In this document: one piece after another, positions 1-6,170 of the stretch
Numbering within the stretch: position 1 is the stretch's first letter
Layout: every line of letters begins with the position of its first letter
Assembly: GCA_029932755.1 (NCBI GenBank)
Contig: JAOZPK010000114.1
Coordinates: forward strand, 1-6,559
Length of the DNA stretch: 6,559 bases
Direction of reading: 5' to 3'
Source of the DNA: Candidatus Cloacimonadota bacterium
GTDB lineage: Bacteria > Cloacimonadota > Cloacimonadia > Cloacimonadales > TCS61
Translations under genes and position numbers: made by a program
Notes under the pieces: model-generated
Told to the model about the DNA's origin: nothing
Databases searched by the model: none
What the model saw: the letters and a program-made list of their open reading frames with translations, nothing else

Positions 1-79
1 CGGCTTGGCAGGCAGAAAGACGAAGTGTTTTCTAATAACAGTTTGATAATTAATTAAAACAGAATAATAACTTTTTTAT

Positions 80-125
80 TTGACTTCAATTCAACTACAA
101 TAAAATTCAGGAATAGTAATATAAT
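80..125 (+). promoter_or_regulatory. Candidate promoter region for the yfhO-rsmI-lipid kinase operon
   Basis: A perfect TATAAT lies at 120-125, about 48 bases before the ATG, but the correctly spaced upstream position has no good -35 hexamer. A TTGACT at 80-85 resembles a -35 box and pairs with TAAAAT at 101-106, though across a short 15-base spacer. The surrounding leader is very AT-rich, so such hexamers are expected by chance. A promoter somewhere in this leader is likely because it precedes the first gene of an overlapping cluster. The exact boxes are a guess, and a Bacteroidetes-type sigma factor would use different ones. Confidence 0.3.
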
Positions 126-136
126 CAGAGATGATT

Positions 137-157
137 AATTATTTAAAAATTATTTAA
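137..157 (+). repeat. Tandem 10-bp direct repeat AATTATTTAA in the leader
   Basis: AATTATTTAA occurs at 137-146 and again at 148-157, separated by one base, so the repeat period is 11 bp or about one helical turn. It ends six bases before the GAGGA Shine-Dalgarno (163-167) of the membrane protein gene. It could be a regulator-binding site or an unstructured A/U-rich translation enhancer. In sequence this AT-rich it may also be chance. Confidence 0.3.
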
Positions 158-173
158 TGAATGAGGATATGTT

Positions 174-2585
174 ATGGCAAAAAAGAATAAGCAGAAAGCA
201 GTTGAGCAAATTGGGATTCTGGAGAAAATACTGGAAGGGAAATACAAACATGTTATTTTTATTGGTTTATTGTTCATAATTCTATCCGTGTCTTTTTTCA
301 AGATCGCCTTTCAAAATTATGCACCACCGGCTGGCGATACTATCCAATGGCGTTCGTCTGCACAAGTTTTAATGGAGTATAATAAAGAACACAAAGATCA
401 GGCGATGTGGAATCCAAATGTGTTTAGTGGAATGCCTTCGTATCTAATTTCATTTGGTGCAAAATACCCATTTATTGGTCGGATATACAAACTCACGAAT
501 AAAGTTATGAACTGGCGAATTTTGATGCTGTTCGTTATGTCTTTGGGTGTTTATTTATTTATGATTCATCTTAAATTTGATCCTATTATCGCTTTTATCA
601 GTGCTATAGCAATGGCGTTATCGTGTCATTTTCTGGGACTTCTGGAAATCGGGCATAACACCAAATTCAAGGCAGTTGTCTACATCCCCTGGATAATGTT
701 TGCAGTTCATTATTTAAAAGAACGACGAAGTTTGCTAGCTTTGGGAACGACAGCAATTCTACTTATTGTACAACTTAGGGCTAATCACCCGCAGATTTCA
801 TATTATACTTTTTTAATGATTGGAATTTACTGGATCGCAAACCTGATCTGGTCAATAAAGGATAAAGAAGTTAGATCGTACATGATATTTTCAGCAATGT
901 TATTACTGGCATTTGTTATTGCGTTCATGGCAATTGCGCAACCCTATTTTTCTACTTATGAATATGGGCATTACACAATTCGAGGTGGCTCAACCGGATT
1001 GAATACAAGCTATGCGACCAGTTGGTCGTTTCACCCATTGGAAATATTAACTTTTGTGAATCCAAGTTTTTTTGGTGGAGTCTCTCCATTTTACTGGGGT
1101 TGGATGCCATTCACACAAACTTCAATGTACATGGGAATCATAATTTTACTCTTCACAATTATTGGAATATTCTATAATAAAAATAGATTGGTAAAGGTTT
1201 TGTTAAGTGTTTCCATATTCACACTATTCCTTTCATTTGGAAGGCACTTGCCATTCCTGTCGAATTTCCTGCTGGAATTTTTGCCGGGATTCAATAAATT
1301 TCGGGTGCCGGCAATGATACTTGTTCTATTGCAATTTGCAATAGTAATTTTAGCGGGATTCGGGATAAAGACAATTATTCAGAAAATAAAAGAGGATGAT
1401 AAGGAATTCTTCGACCTTTTTCAAAAGATACTCATTGCTGTATTTGTACTTTTTATTATCTTCCTCGCCTTCAGCAGTTCATTGGAAAATCTTGGACTAC
1501 AGCATTCGGGAGATTCTTCTAAATATAACCCTGCACAAATTAAGCAACTTAAAGTTCTTAGATCAGAAAAGCTGGTTAATGACGGTATTCAAACCGGACT
1601 TTTCTTACTGGCAAGCATGGGATTGATCCTTTTAGCCGGAAGAAAGAAAATTAGAAAATATCCATTTTTAATTCTAATTGCAATTCTTGTAATCACCGAC
1701 CTGTTACTTATTGATAGCAGGTTCTTGCAAAACGTAACTCCACAGCAAAACATTGATAAAAATTATAAAAAAACAGATGCAGATAAGTTTCTTTTACAAG
1801 ATACAGAAAACTATCGGATCTATCCGCTTGCCAGAGAATTTGGTCAGAATAGTTGGGCATATTATCATCAAACAATCGGTGGATATCATGGTGCAAAACT
1901 TAAGAGATATCAAGAGATAATCGAGAATTGTTTAAATGCAGAATTCCTAGATCGTATCCCGATAAACTGGAATATTGTGAATATGCTTAATGCTAAATAT
2001 GTGATATTCACACAGAAGTTGCCCTTGGATAATTTGGAATATGCATATTATGACAGGAAGCAGAAACAAACCGTTTATTTGAATAATACATATCTTCCAA
2101 GAGCCTGGTTTGTGAATAATACGGAACTTATAAAGGATAAAAAATCTATCTGGAAAAAGCTGAATGATCCCGAATTCTCACCAGCAGCAACTGCTATTGT
2201 AGAAAAAGAGATTCCCGCAACTTATACTCCCATAGAATCTTCTGTTACTCCAGCCGGATTCGATCTTCATGACTTAAAATTCAATGTGGTTACGGACACA
2301 ACTTCGTTCCTGACAATAAGTGAAATTTATTATCCTGCCGGTTGGAAAGCGTTCATTGATGGAAAAGAAACTGAAATATTCGCAACTAATTATATTCTAC
2401 GTGGAATTGTTGTTCCAAAAGGTGAACATATAATAGAAATGAAATTTGAATCAAAAACATATTTATGGAGTTTAAGGCTCAGCCTTATCGGGTTAATCTT
2501 AGCAGTATTGATTTTTCTAATAGGACTCATTTTTTACATCCGTTCAAATTATCAAGGAAAAATCGTCTATGTCATTAAAGAATAA
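174..2585 (+). CDS. YfhO-family polytopic membrane protein (GT-C-like glycosyltransferase)
   Basis: An 803-residue inner-membrane protein of the YfhO family. Characterised members in Firmicutes take part in glycosylating envelope polymers such as lipoteichoic acid, using a lipid-linked sugar; the substrate here is unknown. After a short basic N-terminus, TM1 spans about residues 26-46. Next comes an extracytoplasmic loop with GDTIQW, whose D55 is a candidate GT-C catalytic acid, and the family motif WNPNVFSGMP (79-88). Other conserved-looking points are GHNTK (160-164) and HPQ (205-207). I count about 13 hydrophobic segments up to roughly residue 515. A soluble outer domain of about 240 residues follows, ending in a beta-rich GWKAFIDGKE module (W724), and then a last TM at about 768-791. 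The start is supported by GAGGA at 163-167, six bases upstream. It is the first gene of an overlapping trio. Family is secure; enzymatic role is inferred. Confidence 0.9.
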   Translation: MAKKNKQKAVEQIGILEKILEGKYKHVIFIGLLFIILSVSFFKIAFQNYAPPAGDTIQWRSSAQVLMEYNKEHKDQAMWNPNVFSGMPSYLISFGAKYPFIGRIYKLTNKVMNWRILMLFVMSLGVYLFMIHLKFDPIIAFISAIAMALSCHFLGLLEIGHNTKFKAVVYIPWIMFAVHYLKERRSLLALGTTAILLIVQLRANHPQISYYTFLMIGIYWIANLIWSIKDKEVRSYMIFSAMLLLAFVIAFMAIAQPYFSTYEYGHYTIRGGSTGLNTSYATSWSFHPLEILTFVNPSFFGGVSPFYWGWMPFTQTSMYMGIIILLFTIIGIFYNKNRLVKVLLSVSIFTLFLSFGRHLPFLSNFLLEFLPGFNKFRVPAMILVLLQFAIVILAGFGIKTIIQKIKEDDKEFFDLFQKILIAVFVLFIIFLAFSSSLENLGLQHSGDSSKYNPAQIKQLKVLRSEKLVNDGIQTGLFLLASMGLILLAGRKKIRKYPFLILIAILVITDLLLIDSRFLQNVTPQQNIDKNYKKTDADKFLLQDTENYRIYPLAREFGQNSWAYYHQTIGGYHGAKLKRYQEIIENCLNAEFLDRIPINWNIVNMLNAKYVIFTQKLPLDNLEYAYYDRKQKQTVYLNNTYLPRAWFVNNTELIKDKKSIWKKLNDPEFSPAATAIVEKEIPATYTPIESSVTPAGFDLHDLKFNVVTDTTSFLTISEIYYPAGWKAFIDGKETEIFATNYILRGIVVPKGEHIIEMKFESKTYLWSLRLSLIGLILAVLIFLIGLIFYIRSNYQGKIVYVIKE
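2554..2558 (+). promoter_or_regulatory. Shine-Dalgarno of rsmI inside the yfhO-like gene
   Basis: AAGGA sits ten bases before the ATG at 2569, within the last codons of the membrane protein gene. It supports the start that overlaps the upstream gene by 17 bases and points to translational coupling. The spacing is slightly long. Confidence 0.5.
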
Positions 2586-3276
2586 ACTGTATGTTGTAGC
2601 CACGCATATTGGGAATCCTGATGATATAACTTTAAGAGCACTCAAGGTTCTTAAAGAAGTGGATTTTGTGATCTGCGAGGAATTTAAGGTTGGAAGCAGA
2701 TTGCTGAAGGGCTATGACATAAAAAAACCACTGGAACTTTTAAATGAACATAACGAAACAGAGCAAACGCAGGTAATTCTTAATAGACTGGTAATGAATG
2801 GTGAAACAGCAGCAATAATAAGCGATGCAGGAACTCCACTCTTTGCAGATCCGGGCAATAGTCTGGTTTGGCAATGTCATCAAAATGGAATTGATGTAGT
2901 CCCAATTCCCGGTGCTTCATCAATAATGGCAGCACTAATGGTTAGCGGACTTAAACTTGATCAATTTTTATATTACGGCTTTCTGCCTGCCAATAAAGAT
3001 GAACGCAAACGATCTATTAAACGCCTTCCTAATAATTATGATCTGATCTTCCTTGAAACTCCTTACCGGCTAAAACAGCTTCTTGGTGATTTGAAAAAAA
3101 TATTAGGTCCAAATAGACAGGCAATTATTGCCTATAAACTTACACAACTAAATGAGAAAATATTTTGGGGAAGTTTGCAAGAACTTTCTGTTATGATACA
3201 GGAACTTCCAAAAGGTGAATTTGTTTTTATTCTTAGAAAAATTGAAATAAACAAAGGAAGAAAATATGCGAGATAA
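2569..3276 (+). CDS. rsmI: RsmI-type 16S rRNA 2'-O-ribose methyltransferase (short, divergent form)
   Basis: A 235-residue member of the tetrapyrrole-methylase (SAM-dependent) fold. The family's RsmI branch 2'-O-methylates C1402 in the 16S rRNA decoding centre. Visible motifs are ATHIGNPDDITLRAL (11-25), NEHNE (59-63), SDAGTPLFADPG (85-96), PIPGAS (112-117), YYGFLPANK (135-143) and ETPYR (163-167). Several family residues differ: the usual ATPIGN is ATHIGN (H13), the usual CEDTR is CEEFK (36-40), and the usual LTK near the end is LTQ. The chain stops soon after KGEFVFILRK, so the small C-terminal helical domain that brings typical RsmI proteins to about 280-290 residues is absent. It overlaps the membrane protein gene by 17 bases and the lipid kinase gene by 11. 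RsmI is the best match, but a paralogous RsmI-like methylase with another target cannot be excluded. Confidence 0.85.
   Translation: MSLKNKLYVVATHIGNPDDITLRALKVLKEVDFVICEEFKVGSRLLKGYDIKKPLELLNEHNETEQTQVILNRLVMNGETAAIISDAGTPLFADPGNSLVWQCHQNGIDVVPIPGASSIMAALMVSGLKLDQFLYYGFLPANKDERKRSIKRLPNNYDLIFLETPYRLKQLLGDLKKILGPNRQAIIAYKLTQLNEKIFWGSLQELSVMIQELPKGEFVFILRKIEINKGRKYAR
3253..3260 (+). promoter_or_regulatory. Shine-Dalgarno of the lipid kinase inside rsmI
   Basis: AAAGGAAG lies in the last codons of rsmI; its AGGA core (3255-3258) ends seven bases before the ATG at 3266. This strong, well-spaced site confirms the start that overlaps the rsmI end by 11 bases. Confidence 0.65.
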
Positions 3277-4162
3277 AAAATGGTCCTTCATTGTTAATTC
3301 AACTGCCGGAAGAGGAAAAACAGGTAAGAAAATCAGTAAATTAGTTACATCGTTAAATAAGCATAAATTAGATTTTGAAATTGAATTAACAAAAGCAGCA
3401 CAACACGCGACTCAACTTGCACAAGATGCTATAAAAAAGGGGTTTCATAACATAATTTCTGTTGGTGGAGACGGCACATTGAACGAGGTTGTTAATGGAG
3501 TTATGCTCTCTGGAAAATCGGAAGAAATTAATGTCGGAATTATTCCGGAAGGTGGTGGTAACGATTTTGCAGCAAATTTTAATCTCTCTTCCAATATTGA
3601 TAAAGCTGTTAGTACCTTGCAAAAGTTCATGATAAAAAAAATCGATGTTGGCAAGATAGAAGACAGGTATTTCATCAATGCTTTGGGAATTGGTTTTGAT
3701 GCTAGAGCTGCCCAGATATCAAATAAGATCAAACACCTGAATGGTCTCCCAAGATATCTTCTTGCTGTAATAAAAGCTCTAGTTTCCCTAAAACCGTTTG
3801 AAGCTGAGGTAAAATTGGATAATTATACTTATAATTCACCTTTTCTGCTAATTGCTATTGGGAATGGAAAATATACCGGAGGTGGATTTCTTTTAACACC
3901 CGAAGCATTAATAGACGATGGATTTCTGGATATTTGTTTCATTAAAACGATCACACGTAGAAGAATTTTATCTTTGCTCCCATCCGCTATTAAAGGTAAA
4001 CATTTAAAAGAACCGGAGGTAGATCTTAAGCAGAGCAAAACTATTGAAGTAATTACCAAAACACCATTACCTTTTTATACTGACGGTGAACTTCCTGTGC
4101 TAACAAATCCGCTTCATTTCAAAATTGAACTGTTACCAAAAAAACTGAATTTGATTTGTTAA
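3266..4162 (+). CDS. Diacylglycerol/lipid kinase family protein (YegS/DgkB/BmrU type)
   Basis: A 298-residue soluble lipid kinase with the DAGK catalytic fold. It is expected to phosphorylate a membrane lipid such as diacylglycerol, or a related lipid alcohol, with ATP at the cytoplasmic face of the membrane. The N-terminal NSTAGRG is the family's nucleotide-site opening. GGDGTLNEVVNG begins at G67 with D69 in the catalytic GGDGT. PEGGGNDFA starts at P94, where most relatives have GTGNDFA, so a Thr is replaced by Gly. DDGFLDI lies in the beta-sandwich half, and YTDGE near the end carries D273-E275, the usual DGE motif. Length is close to the typical 290-310 residues. It follows rsmI with an 11-base overlap. 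The membrane protein in the same operon is also tied to lipid-linked chemistry, so a shared envelope-lipid role is plausible but unproven. The substrate cannot be read from sequence. Confidence 0.9.
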   Translation: MRDKKWSFIVNSTAGRGKTGKKISKLVTSLNKHKLDFEIELTKAAQHATQLAQDAIKKGFHNIISVGGDGTLNEVVNGVMLSGKSEEINVGIIPEGGGNDFAANFNLSSNIDKAVSTLQKFMIKKIDVGKIEDRYFINALGIGFDARAAQISNKIKHLNGLPRYLLAVIKALVSLKPFEAEVKLDNYTYNSPFLLIAIGNGKYTGGGFLLTPEALIDDGFLDICFIKTITRRRILSLLPSAIKGKHLKEPEVDLKQSKTIEVITKTPLPFYTDGELPVLTNPLHFKIELLPKKLNLIC

Positions 4163-4183
4163 TTACAACTTCAATGTTATAAG
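4156..4183 (+). promoter_or_regulatory. Possible weak promoter for rarA
   Basis: TTGTTA (4156-4161) and TATAAG (4178-4183) are 16 bases apart and overlap the end of the lipid kinase gene. They match the sigma-70 consensus at 4/6 and 5/6 positions. The 53-base gap before rarA contains no visible terminator, so read-through from the upstream operon is equally possible. Confidence 0.25.
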
Positions 4184-4215
4184 AAAAAATTAGAAAAGTA
4201 ATAATTGAGGAATTT

Positions 4216-5529
4216 ATGTCTAATCAAATATCATTATTTTCAGAAGAGAAAACACCAACCAATATTCCGTTAGCAGAAAAAATACGTCCTTCTAAAATTG
4301 AAGAAATAATAGGTCAGCATGAGATCATGAAGGATGGATCTCAATTACGGAATATGATCGAGAACGATAATTATAGCTCTTTTATTTTATGGGGTCCTCC
4401 CGGAACCGGTAAAACAACTATCGCTCGCTTGATCGAGAAAAAAACAAAATCCAAATTCATCTCTTTCAGTGCTGTGTTATCCAGTATTAAAGATGTTAAA
4501 CTCGTTATGAAAGAAGCAGAATTCACACTCAAAACAAAGAATAAAAGTACAATTTTATTCATCGATGAGATACATAGATTCAATAAGTCCCAGCAAGATG
4601 CATTTCTCCATTATTTAGAATCTGGTGCAGTTATTTTAATTGGAGCTACAACGGAAAATCCATCTTTTGAAGTTATTCCGGCATTGCTTTCCCGTTGCAA
4701 TGTCTTTGTATTAAATCAACTTTCTGATGAAGATATTAGTAAAATTATTAAGCGTGCAATGAAAGAAATAAATATAGAAGTAGAATTTGGAGAAAATTGT
4801 ATTCCTTACATTGCAGAACTTTGCGGAGGTGATGCTCGTAAAGCATTGAATTATCTGGAAAGCATTATTAAGAATTCAAAAGGTAAAAAGAAAATCGATA
4901 TTGAATTTATTTCCAATATACTCAGCCGAAAAGCAATGTTCTATGATAAAGATCGTGAGGAGCATTATAATGTGATCTCTGCCTTACATAAATCGTTGCG
5001 GGGAAGTGATCCTCAAGCCGGATTATATTGGCTTGCCAGAATGCTGGAAGCGGGAGAAGATCCAATGTATGTAGCTCGCCGTTTGGTGCGATTTGCTTCT
5101 GAAGATATTGGTCTTGCCGATCCGAATGCACTGGTTCAGGCAATTGCTGCCAAAGATGCTTGTCATTTCTTAGGAATGCCGGAAGCAAATACTGCGCTGG
5201 CGCAGTTGGTAGTCTATTTAGCCACCGCACCAAAAAGCAACGCACTTTATACAGGTTACAAAAAAGCGGCTGATGATGCCAAAAAAACAAGCCACCTCGG
5301 TGTCCCTCTCCACATTCGAAATGCTCCAACTAAGTTGATGAAAGATCTTGATTATGGTAAAGATTACAAATATGATCACATGACAGAAAATGCTTATAGT
5401 TATCAAAAATATTTCCCTGATAAAATGAATGAAAGGCAATATTATAAACCTTCAAAATTCGGTTATGAAAAAGAGGTTCAGAAACGTTTGGACTGGTGGA
5501 AAAAATTAAGAGATGAAAGTAAATCGTAA
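4216..5529 (+). CDS. rarA: Replication-associated recombination protein A (RarA/MgsA), AAA+ ATPase
   Basis: A 437-residue clamp-loader-like AAA+ ATPase of the RarA/MgsA/WRNIP1 family. It acts at stalled or gapped replication forks as a tetramer that interacts with SSB and DNA ends. PLAEKIRPSKIEEIIGQ is the usual N-terminal lead-in. Walker A is GPPGTGKTT (60-68). Walker B is LFIDEIHRFN with D117-E118. The sensor-1 region reads GATTENPSFEV, and the sensor-2 helix reads GGDARKALNYLE (D206, R208). The C-terminal MgsA tetramerisation domain is intact, including MFYDKDREEHYN, SALHKSLRGSDPQAGLYWLARMLE and SEDIGLADP. Length matches the family (E. coli is about 447). The start has GAGG at 4207-4210, five bases upstream. 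The extreme N-terminus carries QISLF (4-8), which looks like a beta-clamp-binding motif. It sits 53 bases after the lipid kinase and converges with the LOG gene. Confidence 0.96.
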   Translation: MSNQISLFSEEKTPTNIPLAEKIRPSKIEEIIGQHEIMKDGSQLRNMIENDNYSSFILWGPPGTGKTTIARLIEKKTKSKFISFSAVLSSIKDVKLVMKEAEFTLKTKNKSTILFIDEIHRFNKSQQDAFLHYLESGAVILIGATTENPSFEVIPALLSRCNVFVLNQLSDEDISKIIKRAMKEINIEVEFGENCIPYIAELCGGDARKALNYLESIIKNSKGKKKIDIEFISNILSRKAMFYDKDREEHYNVISALHKSLRGSDPQAGLYWLARMLEAGEDPMYVARRLVRFASEDIGLADPNALVQAIAAKDACHFLGMPEANTALAQLVVYLATAPKSNALYTGYKKAADDAKKTSHLGVPLHIRNAPTKLMKDLDYGKDYKYDHMTENAYSYQKYFPDKMNERQYYKPSKFGYEKEVQKRLDWWKKLRDESKS

Positions 5530-5549
5530 GGGCAATTCACGAATTGCCC
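5530..5549. terminator. Inverted repeat between convergent genes, possible bidirectional terminator
   Basis: GGGCAATTC (5530-5538) and GAATTGCCC (5541-5549) are perfect reverse complements around two bases. As RNA this would fold into an 8-bp stem with a CACG tetraloop. It begins at the base after the rarA stop and lies 28 bases past the end of the minus-strand LOG gene, so it could end both operons. Neither strand has a clear T-tract after the stem, so it is not a textbook intrinsic terminator. It may instead protect 3' ends or be a copy of a short palindromic repeat. Confidence 0.5.
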
Positions 5550-5577
5550 ATCAAATCAAATAATTTATGAATTACCT

Positions 5578-6147
5578 CTACTTATCTATCCATTTATCAA
5601 TTATTACAGGTTTATATTTTTCAAATTTATCTAATATTTTTTTTGGGTCTGTATCAACAATTATTGCGTCTCGATGTTCTTTTTTTACAAACCGCATCTC
5701 AACCGATTTATCAAAAAACTTAAGCAGTTCATCATAATATCCGTTTACATTAAGAATTCCACAAGGTTTGGAACTGTACCCGATCTGTGACCATGTAAGA
5801 ATTTCCAACAATTCTTCAAAGGTTCCAAATCCGCCTGGCAGTGCAATAAATCCATCTGAGATCTCGAACATTTTTGCTTTGCGCTGGTGCATGGTATCTG
5901 TGACAATAAGTTCCGTTAGATTTGGATGCTGTACTCTACCCTCAAATACTTTTGGCATAATGCCAGTTACATTAGATCCATTGTCTAAAGCACTCTTTGC
6001 AACTTCACCCATTAAACCCAGATTCGACCCACCATAAACCAAACCAAACCCGCGAGCTGCAATCTCTTCACCCAACTTGTTAGCCATCTGCAAATAAGCT
6101 AGATCAGCTCCAGGACTTGAACCGCAAAAAACACATATCTTTTTCAT
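5578..6147 (-). CDS. LOG-family protein (TIGR00730), nucleoside 5'-monophosphate phosphoribohydrolase-like
   Basis: A 189-residue cytoplasmic Rossmann-fold protein of the LOG (Lonely Guy) family. Members split the N-glycosidic bond of AMP or cytokinin nucleotides, giving the free base and ribose 5-phosphate. The signature residues are present: CVFCGSS (5-11), GGSNLGLMG (39-47), MHQRKAKM (86-93) and ALPGGFGTFEELLE (from 102), which contains the PGGxGTxxE motif with E111/E112. Length is typical of the short LOG class. The ATG has no clear Shine-Dalgarno: the nearest AGG (complement of 6165-6167) is 17 bases away. It starts 23 bases after the end of the CBS-domain gene in the same direction, so expression may depend on that transcript. 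Many such genes are misnamed lysine decarboxylase. Family is certain, but whether it makes cytokinin-like bases or salvages AMP is not visible. Confidence 0.92.
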   Translation of the reverse strand: MKKICVFCGSSPGADLAYLQMANKLGEEIAARGFGLVYGGSNLGLMGEVAKSALDNGSNVTGIMPKVFEGRVQHPNLTELIVTDTMHQRKAKMFEISDGFIALPGGFGTFEELLEILTWSQIGYSSKPCGILNVNGYYDELLKFFDKSVEMRFVKKEHRDAIIVDTDPKKILDKFEKYKPVIIDKWIDK

Positions 6148-6170
6148 TTGATATATTTTTCTAACCTGAA

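Noticed and set aside
96..101. TACAAT as a -10 box for the TTGACT at 80-85
   Set aside because: The spacer would be only 10 bases, too short for a sigma-70 promoter.
1396..1626. 76-codon plus-strand open frame within the membrane protein gene
   Set aside because: It is a shifted frame inside an uninterrupted YfhO-family gene and resembles no protein I know.
3120..3132. Inverted repeat GGCAATTATTGCC
   Set aside because: It is a short 6+1+6 palindrome inside conserved rsmI coding sequence, easily explained by codon choice.
3386..3732. Two overlapping minus-strand open frames inside the lipid kinase gene
   Set aside because: Both are antisense to the GGDGT and GGGNDFA motif region, with no domain signal and no credible start context.
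4922..5329. 135-codon open frame on the minus strand
   Set aside because: It lies wholly inside rarA, whose translation matches its family throughout this stretch. The antisense product shows no recognisable domain and no Shine-Dalgarno.
5768..6037. 89-codon plus-strand open frame opposite the LOG gene
   Set aside because: It covers the antisense of the conserved LOG motifs (GGSNLGLMG, PGGFGTFEE), so it is a shadow of a real gene.
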